From: Ferrovaceae bacterium
GTDB taxonomy: Bacteria > Pseudomonadota > Gammaproteobacteria > Burkholderiales > Ferrovaceae
Direction of reading: 5' to 3'
DNA: 42,067 nucleotides
Assembly (NCBI GenBank): GCA_027311025.1
Contig: DAICZS010000010.1
Coordinates: forward strand, 14,942 to 57,008
Shown piece by piece: positions 19,428 through 31,288 of the stretch (its first letter is position 1; each line of letters opens with the position of its first letter). The translations under genes and the position numbers were made by a program. Under the pieces are notes generated by a model, which made no database searches, was not told the origin of the DNA, and was given only the letters and a program-made list of their open reading frames with translations.

Positions 19428-20900
19428 TTATTGCGCGGGGGCCGGCGCAGGGGCCTTGGCCGCTGGCGCCATGACCGGCGCCTTGATTTTGAGGATGACC
19501 CCACCAGGCTGCAGGGACACGGTTTCCACTTCAGTGCCCAGCAAGGACAGGTTCTCGGCAAGCCCCAGGTTTTTACTGGCACTGGGCAACAGGATCAAAT
19601 GGGAAAGGCCCCGCAGCATGGCCAGCTGGGCTTGAGGGTCCCTGGCAGCAGGGGGCAGTGGCAAGGCATCACAACGGCATGCCAGCATGGTGCGCGCAGG
19701 CCACTGGCTGGCGACGCGAATCCGGGGCAAGGGAAGATTCTGTGCTTCCAGCAATTTGCGCCCCTGCTCCACGTCTTCCGCAAATGTTTTGATCAGTTGA
19801 TCCTGGTCGGACAGTACCGCAGCCCGGGATTCCAGATACCAGGCGCGGTCAGCCCGCATGGCCGTGGTACACAGCAGCAGGAGCAACACCCAGACCCACC
19901 CGCGCTGGACCAGAAACCCCTGCCGCAGCAGCGCCTCGCGGGGTTTGAGCAACCAGGGCAGGCCGCCATAGAGCAGCAAGGCGAGCCCAAGAAAACCCCA
20001 GACGGCGTCGCAGAGGAATGCGCCCAGAACGACGCCCAATAACAGGTTGCGGCCCATGAAGTCACGCCACAATTCCCGTCGCTGATGGACGAGGACTGCC
20101 AGCAGCAGACCTGATAGCAGCAGGCCTGTCACCCAGGTGTCCAGCTCTGTTTCACCCCCCTGCAGATGGGGTCCCCACAGCATGGCCGCAGCATTGATGA
20201 CGGGGTTTTGCCAGGCGCCCAGATCTTGCCAGCCCATGCGCAACACCAGTGTCAGCAGGCTGACGAGGACAATGCCGACATAGAAGGCACGCTGCTGCAC
20301 ACGATCCAGCGGCTGGGAACGCCAGGCCCAGGCCAGGGAAAGGGGGTATGCCAGGCCTGCAGGGTGCAAGCTGATGCTGAAGGCGCATAGGGCAAGCTGT
20401 GCAAAATACGAGCCGCCAAAGGTTCGGGGGGCTTCACGATACGCGCGATCGAGCAGGGCCCCGGCCATGAATGCCGCCAGCAGGATGACGCCCGGAGAAA
20501 GGCTGTCGATTTGCTGCAGCGTGAAGGGAGCAATCAGCAGCAAGCCGGACATCAACAGGGCTTCTTCCTCATTGCCCTGTTTGCGGCGCCAAAGAAACAG
20601 CCCTGCAACGGTCACGGCCAGAATCAGTACCGTCACCACCTTGGCTGCAAAAACCTGGCCTGGCCATAAAAACCCAAGCGGCAGCCACAACAGGGCACGC
20701 ATGTCCGGGGTGCCGAGGGTGACCACCGAGTTGGCGACCTGATCGGCGATGGACCAGTCCAGAAGCAGCGCTTTGGCTGCCCCCTCATCCAGCGCATAAG
20801 GCCCGTGGCGCAGCAGGAACAGGGCCATGGCGCCCCAGACCAGCAGCGCCAGATAACCCCAATAACGCTTGGGAATCAAATCAGGTTTGGAATCAGCCAA
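19428..20900 (-). CDS. Polytopic membrane protein resembling ArnT/PMT-type glycosyltransferases
   Basis: This 490-residue protein has about ten transmembrane helices in its first 370 residues, a periplasmic-type C-terminal domain and a low-complexity Ala/Pro end. The early YALDEGAAKALLLDW segment, with acidic residues in the first periplasmic loop, resembles the GT-C fold (ArnT, PMT), where an aspartate in that loop is catalytic. No family-specific motif is certain. The ATG is three bases after the c4-type cytochrome stop, so the genes are likely co-transcribed. Possible roles are lipid or protein glycosylation; confidence in function is low. Confidence 0.75.
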   Translation of the reverse strand: MADSKPDLIPKRYWGYLALLVWGAMALFLLRHGPYALDEGAAKALLLDWSIADQVANSVVTLGTPDMRALLWLPLGFLWPGQVFAAKVVTVLILAVTVAGLFLWRRKQGNEEEALLMSGLLLIAPFTLQQIDSLSPGVILLAAFMAGALLDRAYREAPRTFGGSYFAQLALCAFSISLHPAGLAYPLSLAWAWRSQPLDRVQQRAFYVGIVLVSLLTLVLRMGWQDLGAWQNPVINAAAMLWGPHLQGGETELDTWVTGLLLSGLLLAVLVHQRRELWRDFMGRNLLLGVVLGAFLCDAVWGFLGLALLLYGGLPWLLKPREALLRQGFLVQRGWVWVLLLLLCTTAMRADRAWYLESRAAVLSDQDQLIKTFAEDVEQGRKLLEAQNLPLPRIRVASQWPARTMLACRCDALPLPPAARDPQAQLAMLRGLSHLILLPSASKNLGLAENLSLLGTEVETVSLQPGGVILKIKAPVMAPAAKAPAPAPAQ

Positions 20901-20903
20901 GGT

Positions 20904-21527
20904 TTATCGCAGCCCCGCGGTGAAATCTGCCAGCGCCTTGATTTCTTCGTTGCTCAGGCGATGGGCAATGCTGCGCATGATGGCAGCGGGGTCGTTGCTG
21001 CGGGTACCATTCTTGAAGTGCTGCAGCTGGATCTCGGTATATTCCTGGTACTGGCCGGAAAGACGCGGATAGAGTGCCGGTATGCCGCTGCCGGTGGGGC
21101 CATGACAGGCGGCACAGGCAGGAACCCCCCGATCGACATCGCCAGCACGCCAGAGCTTCTCGCCCATGGCCACCAGCTTGCTGCGCGTGGCTTGCGACAG
21201 CTTGGGAGGCTGCGCCGCGTACCAGGCTGCCACATTGCGGATGTCGTCTTCAGAGAGCATGCCCACCACGCCGGACATGATCGGGTTGTTGCGTAACGGT
21301 GGCGCCCCGTTGACGGACTTCATGTTGTTGAGCTGCTTGATGATGTAATCGGGCTGCTGGGCTGCAAGGTGGGGCTGGGTGGCAATGGGACTGACGCCAT
21401 CGGCGCCATGGCAGGCAAAACAGACCGAATCCGCAATGACTTTTCCTTTCTGCGGATCGCCCTGCACGGCCCATGTTACGGGTGAGAGCATCACCAGCAA
21501 TACCACAATCATCGTTCTGATCATCAT
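20904..21527 (-). CDS. Diheme cytochrome c4
   Basis: This 207-residue exported protein has a signal peptide (about 1-20, TWA end) and two heme sites, CFACH and CAACH, each in a c4-type domain (GADGVSPIATQPHLAAQQPDY; GPTGSGIPALYPRLSGQYQEY). Length and domain spacing fit cytochrome c4, a periplasmic donor to cbb3-type oxidases in Proteobacteria. GAGGAA precedes the ATG pair. It lies 46 bases after uvrD, and a TAGAAT -10-like box on the minus strand (21,561-21,566) may provide its own promoter. Confidence 0.92.
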   Translation of the reverse strand: MMIRTMIVVLLVMLSPVTWAVQGDPQKGKVIADSVCFACHGADGVSPIATQPHLAAQQPDYIIKQLNNMKSVNGAPPLRNNPIMSGVVGMLSEDDIRNVAAWYAAQPPKLSQATRSKLVAMGEKLWRAGDVDRGVPACAACHGPTGSGIPALYPRLSGQYQEYTEIQLQHFKNGTRSNDPAAIMRSIAHRLSNEEIKALADFTAGLR

Positions 21528-21573
21528 TCGTTCCTCAAACCCTTCACTTGCGACCCCAGCATTCTACCAGAAG

Positions 21574-23739
21574 TCAGGAGGGGGTCAGTCGGGCAAACCC
21601 TAGCGCCAGCCATTTGACGCCCGCGTCCCGGAAATTGACCTGCACCCGGGCATCGCCCCCGCTGCCCTCGCACTTCAGCACCACACCAGCGCCGAATTTG
21701 GCATGGCTGACCGACTGACCGATGCGAAACGGCTGGTTTGCCAATGGGCGCTCTTCAGACCGGGCTGGCGTCGTGGCTTCCCGCTTGGGCATGGCCGTCA
21801 GAAAACGATCCGAACTCTTCCAGGCCGGCTGGGCCGTCGACAACCAACGGCACAAGGCTTCCGGAATCTCGTCAATGAAACGGGAACGCAGCCCGTAACG
21901 CACCTGACCGTGCAGCATCCGGCTTTCCGCCCGGGTGAGGTACAAGCGCTGTCGCGCCCGGGTAATGGCCACATACATCAGGCGCCGCTCTTCCTCCAGG
22001 CCGTCGGCCTCGGACAACGCATTCTCATGGGGAAACAGCCCTTCTTCCAGGCCGCACACAAACACCGCCTGAAATTCCAGGCCCTTGGCGGCATGTACCG
22101 TCATCAGCTGCAACGCATCGGCACCCGGCGCCGCTTCGTGCTCTCCGGCCTCGAGACTGGCGTGGGACAAGAAAGCCGCGAGGTCTGACAGTTCACTGTC
22201 GTTCTCGAATCCAGACGCGGCAGCCACCAGTTCCTCGAGGTTTTCCACCCGATCTGCGCCCTCACGCTCCTGGCGATAATGCTGCACCAGCCCGCTCTCC
22301 TCCAGCATGGCAGAAACCAGTTCGGCCAGCGGCACGGCCTCTGCAGCGGCGCGCAACCGGTCCACGCAGAGCAGGAAGGTATTGAGACCGGTTGCCGCCT
22401 TGCCGCTCAGGGCCACATGACGCGCCGCCTGCTGCAGACTCTGGCCTGCGGAGGCGGCATGGGACTGCAGTGTTTCGAGCGAACGCGCGCCCAAACCGCG
22501 TGGCGGGAAGTTGACCACCCGCAAAAATGCCCCGTCATCGTCCGGGTTGGCGGCAAGGCGCAGGTAAGCCAGCGCATGCTTGACTTCCATGCGCTCGAAA
22601 AAACGCAGACCGCCATACACCCGGTAACCGATGCCCGCGCTGAACAGCGCATGCTCCAGAACGCGCGACTGGGCATTGGAGCGGTACAGCAGGGCCATTT
22701 CAGAAAGGGCGAGACCATCTCCCAGCAAGGCGCGCACCTCTTCCACCACGAAGCGTGCCTCGTCACCGTCGCTGCCTGCTTCGAACACACGAATGGGCTG
22801 GCCCGGTCCGGCCGTGGTCCAGAGGTTTTTGCCCAGCCGCCCCTGGTTATGCCGGATCAAGGCGTTGGCAGCGTCGAGAATATTGCCGAAGGAGCGATAG
22901 TTCTGTTCCAGGCGGATGATTTCCGTGAGACCGTAATCGCGCTCGAAATCACGCATGTTGCCCACTTCAGCCCCGCGAAACCCATAGATGGACTGGTCGT
23001 CGTCACCCACGGCGAATACGGCGTTCTCCGAACCTGCCAGCAACTTGAGCCAGACATACTGCAGCCGGTTGGTATCCTGAAACTCATCCACCAGCACGAA
23101 GGGAAATCGGGCCCGGTAGTGCTCGCGGATGGATTCATTGGACTGCAACAGCTCCACGCTGCGCAACAGCAGCTCGGCAAAGTCCACCACACCTTCCTTC
23201 TGGCACTGGGCTTCGTAGGCGATGTAGATGTCACGCTGGGCCCGGCTGTGCATGTCGAAAGGCTCGATGGCGGCAGGACGCCGCCCCTCTTCCTTGTGGC
23301 CGTTGATGAACTGCTGGACCTGGCGCGGCGCATGGCGCTCTTCATCGATGTTGAGCGCCCTCATGACCCTTTTGATGGCGGAGAGCTGGTCCTGTGAATC
23401 CAGGATCTGGAACAGTTGCGGCAGTCGCGCTTCACGGAAATGGGCGCGCAGCAGACGATTGCACAAGCCGTGGAAGGTGCCAATCCACATGCCGCGCGTA
23501 TTGATGGGCAGCAGCGCGGACAGGCGGGCTAGCATCTCGCGCGCCGCCTTGTTGGTAAACGTCACGGCCAGCAGGCCCTGGGGGCTGACCTGCCCTGTCT
23601 GGATCAACCAGGCCATGCGGGTGGTCAGCACCCGGGTCTTGCCACTGCCTGCGCCGGCAAGAATCAACGCGGATTGGCGCGGCAGGGTGACGGCGGCGCG
23701 TTGTTCGGCGTTAAGGCCGGTTAAAAGTGGGGAAGTCAT
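21574..23739 (-). CDS. uvrD: DNA helicase II (UvrD)
   Basis: This 721-residue superfamily 1A 3'-5' helicase acts in nucleotide-excision and mismatch repair. Motifs in order are LILAGAGSGKTRVL (Walker A), AVTFTNKAAREM (Ia), VDEFQDTN (II), VGDDDQSIYGFRGA (III), LEQNYRS (IV), VHAAKGLEFQAVF (V) and ERRLMYVAITRARQRLYL (VI). The C-terminal GAGVVLKCEGSGGDARVQVNF with KWLALGFARL is the UvrD/PcrA tail, which favours UvrD over Rep. It is divergent from leuS with a short shared promoter region. Confidence 0.96.
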   Translation of the reverse strand: MTSPLLTGLNAEQRAAVTLPRQSALILAGAGSGKTRVLTTRMAWLIQTGQVSPQGLLAVTFTNKAAREMLARLSALLPINTRGMWIGTFHGLCNRLLRAHFREARLPQLFQILDSQDQLSAIKRVMRALNIDEERHAPRQVQQFINGHKEEGRRPAAIEPFDMHSRAQRDIYIAYEAQCQKEGVVDFAELLLRSVELLQSNESIREHYRARFPFVLVDEFQDTNRLQYVWLKLLAGSENAVFAVGDDDQSIYGFRGAEVGNMRDFERDYGLTEIIRLEQNYRSFGNILDAANALIRHNQGRLGKNLWTTAGPGQPIRVFEAGSDGDEARFVVEEVRALLGDGLALSEMALLYRSNAQSRVLEHALFSAGIGYRVYGGLRFFERMEVKHALAYLRLAANPDDDGAFLRVVNFPPRGLGARSLETLQSHAASAGQSLQQAARHVALSGKAATGLNTFLLCVDRLRAAAEAVPLAELVSAMLEESGLVQHYRQEREGADRVENLEELVAAASGFENDSELSDLAAFLSHASLEAGEHEAAPGADALQLMTVHAAKGLEFQAVFVCGLEEGLFPHENALSEADGLEEERRLMYVAITRARQRLYLTRAESRMLHGQVRYGLRSRFIDEIPEALCRWLSTAQPAWKSSDRFLTAMPKREATTPARSEERPLANQPFRIGQSVSHAKFGAGVVLKCEGSGGDARVQVNFRDAGVKWLALGFARLTPS

Positions 23740-23758
23740 GTCATCGCTCGGAAACTGA

Positions 23759-26266
<2,508 letters not shown>

Positions 26267-26269
26267 GCC

Positions 26270-26779
26270 ATGCGCTCACGACGGTCCTTTCTGGCTGGAA
26301 CGGGGTGCCTCCTGTTGTTGGGCGGCTGTGGCTTCCAGCTTCGTGGCGCGCCACAGCTGTCCTTTCAGAACGTGTACCTCAGTGGCACCCTGGAAAAAAG
26401 CCTGAACAACGAAATCCGCACTGCGCTCACGCGTGAAGCCGGCGTTACCCTGGTCTCGCGTCCGGATCAGGCTGATGTGGTGGTGACGGTCTCGCCACTC
26501 ATCAAGGACAAGCAGATCCTGACGCTCAATGCCCAGGGAACGGTATCCCAGTTCACACTGCTGTCCCGACTCAGTTTCCGTGCCAGCGACAGTGCCGGTA
26601 ACGAATTGCTGGCACCCACTGACATCACCATCTCGCGCCTGTTCAATTACAACGATGTGCAGATTCTGGCCAAGCAATCAGAAGAACAATTGCTGTACCG
26701 CGACATGCAGCACGATCTGGTGCAGCAGATGTTGCGGCGACTCGCCAGCATCAAGCTCAAAACCGGCGCTACGCCGTAA
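26270..26779 (+). CDS. lptE: LPS-assembly lipoprotein LptE
   Basis: This 169-residue outer-membrane lipoprotein has the signal peptide end LLLGGC and the CGFQLRGA start of mature LptE. LptE plugs and stabilises LptD in lipopolysaccharide export. The SRPDQADVVV and ISRLFNYND segments and a C-terminal amphipathic stretch (DLVQQMLRRLASIK) are typical. It starts three bases after leuS and ends five bases before holA, the order found widely in beta- and gammaproteobacteria. Confidence 0.93.
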   Translation: MRSRRSFLAGTGCLLLLGGCGFQLRGAPQLSFQNVYLSGTLEKSLNNEIRTALTREAGVTLVSRPDQADVVVTVSPLIKDKQILTLNAQGTVSQFTLLSRLSFRASDSAGNELLAPTDITISRLFNYNDVQILAKQSEEQLLYRDMQHDLVQQMLRRLASIKLKTGATP

Positions 26780-26784
26780 ACGCC

Positions 26785-27801
26785 ATGCGCGTCTCCCCAG
26801 AAAAACTGGCGTCTGGCCTGCCCCAGGGATTACAGCCTTTGATCACCGTGGTGGCAGAAGAGCCCCTGTTGGCTTTTGAGACCCTGGACGCCGTGCGAAG
26901 CGCGGCACAGGGCCAGGGCTTTGCCACACGCGAAGTGCTGACGGTGGAACCCGGCTTTAACTGGAGCGCGCTCACCCTCTCGTGCAACAGCAGTTCGCTG
27001 TTTGGCGACAAAAAACTGGTGGAGTTGCGCATTCCCTCGGGCAAACCTGGCGTAGAAGGCGCGCGACACCTGGAAACCCTGGGCAGGACGCCTGCTGAAG
27101 ACACGCGCGTACTGGTCAGTTTGCCCGCCCTCGACTATCGTGCCCAGCAAAGCGCCTGGTTCAAGGCGCTGGAATCCAACGGACTGATGGTGGTGGCCGC
27201 AACCATCCATCGCGAGCAACTGCCCGCGTGGATTTCCCAGCGTCTTGCCCGACAGCAGCAGCAGGCCGACGCCGAAACGCTGACCTTTCTCGCCGCCCGC
27301 GTGGAAGGCAACCTGCTTGCGGCGCACCAGGAAATCCAGAAGCTGGGCTTGTTGTTCCCCGCCGGGATGCTCTCCGCAGAAGCCGTTCGTCATGCGGTGC
27401 TCAATGTGGCACGGCATGACGTGCATGACCTGACTGATGCGTTGATGCGTCGTGACCTGGCCCGCTTCGTCCGGACCTTGCGTGGCCTGCAGGCTGAAGG
27501 CGAAGCATTGCCTCTGGTGCTGTGGGCCGTTGTGGAGGATATGCGTGCACTCGCGCACCTCATCACGGCCCGGCACAACCGAAGCCCCATGACTGCGGCC
27601 TTCCGTGAAGCACGGGTGTGGGGACCCCGCCAGAAACTGCTGGAACCCCTGACGGCACGCATTCCTCCTGGCGTATGCGAGGCAGCGCTCGTCATGGCCA
27701 ATCAGGTGGACCGCACCATCAAGGGTGTGGAGCCGGGCGACCCCTGGGATACCCTGCTGGAACTGGGCCTGGGCTTTTTGCGCGGGACGGTAAGGAAATA
27801 A
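26785..27801 (+). CDS. holA: DNA polymerase III subunit delta (HolA)
   Basis: This 338-residue clamp-loader subunit opens the beta sliding clamp. Diagnostic parts are the FGDKKLVELRIPSG strand-turn, LVSLPALDYRAQQSAWFKALE, the VEGNLLAAHQEIQKL helix, and the late DRTIKGVEPGDPWDTLLELG. It has the AAA+ fold without a Walker A motif, as expected for delta. It follows lptE by five bases. The stop is followed by a REP-like palindrome. Confidence 0.95.
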   Translation: MRVSPEKLASGLPQGLQPLITVVAEEPLLAFETLDAVRSAAQGQGFATREVLTVEPGFNWSALTLSCNSSSLFGDKKLVELRIPSGKPGVEGARHLETLGRTPAEDTRVLVSLPALDYRAQQSAWFKALESNGLMVVAATIHREQLPAWISQRLARQQQQADAETLTFLAARVEGNLLAAHQEIQKLGLLFPAGMLSAEAVRHAVLNVARHDVHDLTDALMRRDLARFVRTLRGLQAEGEALPLVLWAVVEDMRALAHLITARHNRSPMTAAFREARVWGPRQKLLEPLTARIPPGVCEAALVMANQVDRTIKGVEPGDPWDTLLELGLGFLRGTVRK

Positions 27802-27808
27802 TGGAGAC

Positions 27809-27847
27809 AATTGGGGACAGACCCCAAAATGGGGTCTGTCCCCAATT
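27809..27847. repeat. REP-like palindrome (GGGGACAGACCCC type)
   Basis: A perfect 18-bp inverted repeat (27,809-27,826 and 27,830-27,847, three-base loop) starts just after holA. The core GGGGACAGACCCC is a dispersed repeat type that I associate with REP-like elements mobilised by IS200-like (RAYT) transposases. Its position makes it a possible transcription-stop or mRNA-protecting hairpin for holA. The remaining gap up to proA contains no gene. Confidence 0.7.
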
Positions 27848-27917
27848 CTGCCAATCCTGTTGCTGACGTTGCCCCTATTGCACGATACTAACCGTTAACC
27901 AACGACACAAACCACTG

Positions 27918-29186
27918 ATGAGCACACATTCGATCAAAGCGTACGTCGAGGCCCTGGGACAGGAAGCCCGTGCTGCCTCCCGGCATGTTGCGCGGGCCAG
28001 TACCGCGGCCAAAAACCAGGCCCTACTGCTGGCTGCCGCCGCCTTGCGCCGCGACCAGGCAGAACTGCTTGCGGTCAATCAATCTGACGTGGCCAATGCC
28101 CGGGCCGCAGGGCAGGACGCCGCCTTCCTGGATCGCCTGGCCTTGAGCCCCGCGTCCATCGCATCCATGGCTGCAGGTCTGGAGCAGATTGCCAGCTTGC
28201 AAGACCCGGTGGGCGAAGTCACCGGACTGGCCCGGCGCCCTTCTGGCATTGAAGTGGGCCGCATGCGCGTGCCCCTGGGCGTCATCGCCATCATTTACGA
28301 AGCGCGCCCCAACGTCACCGCCGACGCTGCAGGCCTGTGCCTCAAATCGGGCAATGCGTGCATTCTGCGAGGCGGCTCCGAAGCCCTGGGATCCAATCAG
28401 GTCATTGCTCGCGCCATGCACGAGGGGCTCAGGGGAGCGGGCCTGCCCGAATCCGTCATCCAGGTGCTGGACACCGCGGACCGCGCAGCGGTTGGTGAGC
28501 TGATCACGCTCAAGGGCCTCGTGGACGTCATCGTGCCACGCGGCGGAAAGAGCCTGATCGAGCGCATCTCCAATGACGCGCGCATCCCGGTCATCAAGCA
28601 TCTGGATGGGGTTTGCCACACCTATATTGACGCCAGCGCTGACGTGGCGATGGCCATCCGCGTTGCAGACAATGCCAAGACGCAGCGCTACGGCACGTGC
28701 AATACGATGGAGACCCTGCTGGTCCACGAAGCCATTGCCCCTGCCGTCCTGCCGCCCCTGTGCGCCCTGTATCGCGAGAAGGGTGTGGAGCTGCGCGGCG
28801 ACGCTGCGGTGCAGCGACTCATCAGCGGCGTCCAGCCGGCCACCGAGGCCGATTGGTACGCCGAGTACCTGGCCCCCATCCTGGCCATTCGGGTGGTGCC
28901 TTCACTGGATGCGGCACTGGATCATATTGCCCGTTACGGCTCCCAGCATACCGATGCCATCATCACCAACGACTGGAACCACGCCAACCGCTTCCTGCGC
29001 GAAGTGGATTCCAGTTCAGTCATGGTGAACGCTTCCACGCGTTTTGCGGACGGGTTTGAATATGGCCTGGGTGCCGAAATCGGCATCTCCACCGACAAAC
29101 TGCATGCGCGCGGACCGGTAGGTCTGGAAGGTCTCACCAACCAGAAATTCGTGGTGTTGGGCAACGGCCAGATCCGCGGCGGATGA
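27918..29186 (+). CDS. proA: Gamma-glutamyl phosphate reductase
   Basis: This 422-residue enzyme reduces gamma-glutamyl phosphate to the semialdehyde with NADPH, the second step of proline synthesis. Recognisable parts are [46 protein letters not shown], the catalytic-cysteine segment [11 protein letters not shown], and the ending [20 protein letters not shown] with [11 protein letters not shown]. proC, the last enzyme of the same pathway, is on the minus strand at 33,309. The stop overlaps the nadD start by four bases. Confidence 0.97.
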   Translation: MSTHSIKAYVEALGQEARAASRHVARASTAAKNQALLLAAAALRRDQAELLAVNQSDVANARAAGQDAAFLDRLALSPASIASMAAGLEQIASLQDPVGEVTGLARRPSGIEVGRMRVPLGVIAIIYEARPNVTADAAGLCLKSGNACILRGGSEALGSNQVIARAMHEGLRGAGLPESVIQVLDTADRAAVGELITLKGLVDVIVPRGGKSLIERISNDARIPVIKHLDGVCHTYIDASADVAMAIRVADNAKTQRYGTCNTMETLLVHEAIAPAVLPPLCALYREKGVELRGDAAVQRLISGVQPATEADWYAEYLAPILAIRVVPSLDAALDHIARYGSQHTDAIITNDWNHANRFLREVDSSSVMVNASTRFADGFEYGLGAEIGISTDKLHARGPVGLEGLTNQKFVVLGNGQIRGG

Positions 29187-29845
29187 GCAAAGGTGGCGGC
29201 GTCGGCATCGTCGGCGGAACTTTTGACCCGATTCACGCCGGCCATCTGGCCATGGCCCGGGAAGCCCAACGACAACTCGATCTCGAACAGGTCTTGCTGA
29301 TTCCCGCGGGCACGCCCTGGCAGCGCAACCCCGAGGCCTCGGCAACAGACCGACTGGCCATGGCCCGGCTGGCCGTGGGAAGCGGCGGTACCATCACGGT
29401 GGATGATCGCGAGGTTCGCCGCAACCGCCCCACCTATACCCTCGAGACCCTGCAGGAGCTGCGTGCCGAATGCGGGGCAGGCCGCCCTATGTGGCTGATT
29501 CTGGGGGCTGACGCCTTTCTCAATCTTCCCACCTGGTACCGTTGGGAGGAGCTGTTTCAATACGCGCACATTGCCGTGGCCTGCCGACCAGGCTACGACT
29601 TTCAGTCGAAGGAAATGGCGCCAGCCCTGCGGCAGCGGTTGTCAGGGGAAAACCTGGGGACAGACCCGGTTTTGGGGACAGACCCCAAATTCCCGCCCAA
29701 CGGCGCCATCACGCTGCTCGACATCCCGCTCCTCGACGTCTCTTCCACCGGGGTGCGCAACGCCTTGCAACATCACCAGCCCGTGGGCGATTTGCTCCCG
29801 GCCTCGGTACTGGACTATATTGAATCACACCAGCTCTACCGATAG
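29183..29845 (+). CDS. nadD: Nicotinate-nucleotide adenylyltransferase, with in-frame repeat insertion
   Basis: This 220-residue enzyme adenylates nicotinate mononucleotide in NAD synthesis. Signatures are [18 protein letters not shown] (nucleotide-binding HxGH type), [20 protein letters not shown], and [12 protein letters not shown] (ISSTxxR). Between residues about 158 and 169 two direct copies of a GGGGACAGACC unit encode LGTDP twice, a stretch that looks inserted into a variable loop without breaking the frame. Catalytic segments on both sides are intact, so the enzyme should work. It overlaps proA and lies seven bases before rsfS. Confidence 0.95.
   Translation: MSKGGGVGIVGGTFDPIHAGHLAMAREAQRQLDLEQVLLIPAGTPWQRNPEASATDRLAMARLAVGSGGTITVDDREVRRNRPTYTLETLQELRAECGAGRPMWLILGADAFLNLPTWYRWEELFQYAHIAVACRPGYDFQSKEMAPALRQRLSGENLGTDPVLGTDPKFPPNGAITLLDIPLLDVSSTGVRNALQHHQPVGDLLPASVLDYIESHQLYR
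29654..29690. repeat. Two direct copies of the REP-like unit inside nadD
   Basis: The unit TGGGGACAGACCC occurs at 29,655-29,667 and again, 18 bases further, at 29,673-29,685, the second followed by CAAAT. It matches the core of the palindrome at 27,809. The 18-base period keeps the nadD frame. Confidence 0.75.
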
Positions 29846-29852
29846 GAGACGA

Positions 29853-30209
29853 ATGGATTCCCAGCACATCAAGGATGAGGCCGTCCTCGCACTGGAGGAC
29901 ATCAAGGCCAGGGATATCGAGGTTCTGGATGTACATCGCATGACTTCCCTTTGCGACTTCATGATCATCGCCAGCGCCGATTCGACGCGCCAGACCAAGG
30001 CACTGGCCCATAACGTGGAAGACCGCCTGAGAGAAAAGGGAGTCCCGGTCCAGGGCGTGGAAGGGGAACAGAGCGGCGAATGGATCCTGGTGGATCTCGG
30101 TGCCGTCGTCGTGCATGTCATGCAACCTGCAGTTCGCGAGTATTACAACCTGTCCGAACTGTGGGGAGGCCAGCGACGCCCGCCGCTGCGCGCGGCTGCT
30201 TCGGGCTGA
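29853..30209 (+). CDS. rsfS: Ribosome silencing factor RsfS (YbeB)
   Basis: This 118-residue protein starts at ATG 29,853 behind TAGGAGA. RsfS binds ribosomal protein uL14 and blocks subunit joining when nutrients are low. Conserved parts are LEDIKARDIEVLDV, TSLCDFMIIASADSTRQTKA, GEWILVDLGAVVVHVM and REYYNLSELWG. It sits in the common nadD-rsfS-rlmH order. Confidence 0.95.
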   Translation: MDSQHIKDEAVLALEDIKARDIEVLDVHRMTSLCDFMIIASADSTRQTKALAHNVEDRLREKGVPVQGVEGEQSGEWILVDLGAVVVHVMQPAVREYYNLSELWGGQRRPPLRAAASG

Positions 30210-30214
30210 CGCGC

Positions 30215-30688
30215 TTGAAAATCCGCATCATTGCCCTGGGCCATCGCATGCCCCAGTGGGTACGTGACGTGACCCAGGAATATACCCAGCGCATGCCGCG
30301 CGAAATGCCCGTGGAATTGATCGAATTGAAACCGGAGGTGCGCAGCGGCGGGCGCACCACGGAACAGGTCCTGGAAAACGAAGCCCAGCGCATCCTGTCT
30401 GCCCTGCCCGACCATGGCATGACGCTGTATGCCCTGGATGAACACGGAACCCCCTGGAGCACGCACGATCTGGCCAAAGCGATGCAAACCGCCCTGCCGC
30501 AAGGGACCGATCTTTATTTCGTCATCGGCAGCGCGGACGGACTGCATCCCCGCATCAAACAACGCGCCCAGTCGCTCCTGTCCCTCTCGCGCATGACGCT
30601 GCCGCACGGCATGGCGCGTGCCATCCTGGTAGAACAGCTGTATCGTGCAGCGATGGTCCTCAAAGGACACCCCTATCATCGTGAGTGA
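30215..30688 (+). CDS. rlmH: 23S rRNA pseudouridine-1915 N3-methyltransferase RlmH
   Basis: The start is TTG 30,215 (reading KIRIIALGHRMPQWV), chosen because 157 residues match the usual 155-residue family length. The frame is open further upstream, but only as a shadow of rsfS. SPOUT-type features are ALDEHGTPWST, YFVIGSADG and LSLSRMTLPHGMARAILVEQ with LYRA, then the end GHPYHRE. It methylates pseudouridine 1915 in helix 69 of 23S rRNA. Confidence 0.95.
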   Translation: MKIRIIALGHRMPQWVRDVTQEYTQRMPREMPVELIELKPEVRSGGRTTEQVLENEAQRILSALPDHGMTLYALDEHGTPWSTHDLAKAMQTALPQGTDLYFVIGSADGLHPRIKQRAQSLLSLSRMTLPHGMARAILVEQLYRAAMVLKGHPYHRE

Positions 30689-31288
30689 ATGATCATGATC
30701 TACCTGGCTTCGGGAAGCCCCCGACGGGGCGAATTGCTGACGCGCATCGGCGTCACCCATGAAGTGCTGATGCCCGGACAGGGCGATGCCGCCGTGGACG
30801 AAACGCCGCACCCTGACGAAGCCCCTGCCGCATACGCCTTGCGCCTCGCCAAAACCAAGGCCGAAGCCGGTTGGGCTCGCCTGGAACGGTCTTCCCTGCC
30901 GCGCCACCCCGTGCTGGCTGCAGACACCACCGTGGCGCTGGATGACGGGATTTTGGGGAAACCTGCCGATGCGGCAGAAGCGCGTGCCATGCTGGGCCGG
31001 CTCTCCGATCGCATGCATCTCGTCATCACGGCCATTGCCATGATCCAGGGCCCCGTGCTGGAATCGCGCCTCTCGGTCACGCGGGTCTGGTTTCGCGCCC
31101 TGTCCAATCGGGATCTCGATGAGTTCCTCGCCACGGGCGAGTACCATGACAAGGCGGGGGCCTATGGCATCCAGGGCCATGCGGCCCGTTTCATCGAGCG
31201 GGTGGACGGCAGCCCCAGCGGAGTCATGGGGCTGCCCCTGTTTGAGACCGACCAACTTCTTGCCCTATTTGAAACAGGTGCACCGTGA
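30689..31288 (+). CDS. maf: Maf-family nucleotide pyrophosphatase (YhdE-like)
   Basis: This 199-residue house-cleaning enzyme hydrolyses non-canonical or pyrimidine nucleoside triphosphates. Signatures are IYLASGSPRRGELL, the catalytic-aspartate strand VLAADTTVALDDGILGKP, and DKAGAYGIQGHAARFI, the DTTP/YhdE-type ending. The start follows the rlmH stop directly; a second in-frame ATG at 30,695 is an equally good choice. It overlaps rng by four bases. Confidence 0.93.
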   Translation: MIMIYLASGSPRRGELLTRIGVTHEVLMPGQGDAAVDETPHPDEAPAAYALRLAKTKAEAGWARLERSSLPRHPVLAADTTVALDDGILGKPADAAEARAMLGRLSDRMHLVITAIAMIQGPVLESRLSVTRVWFRALSNRDLDEFLATGEYHDKAGAYGIQGHAARFIERVDGSPSGVMGLPLFETDQLLALFETGAP

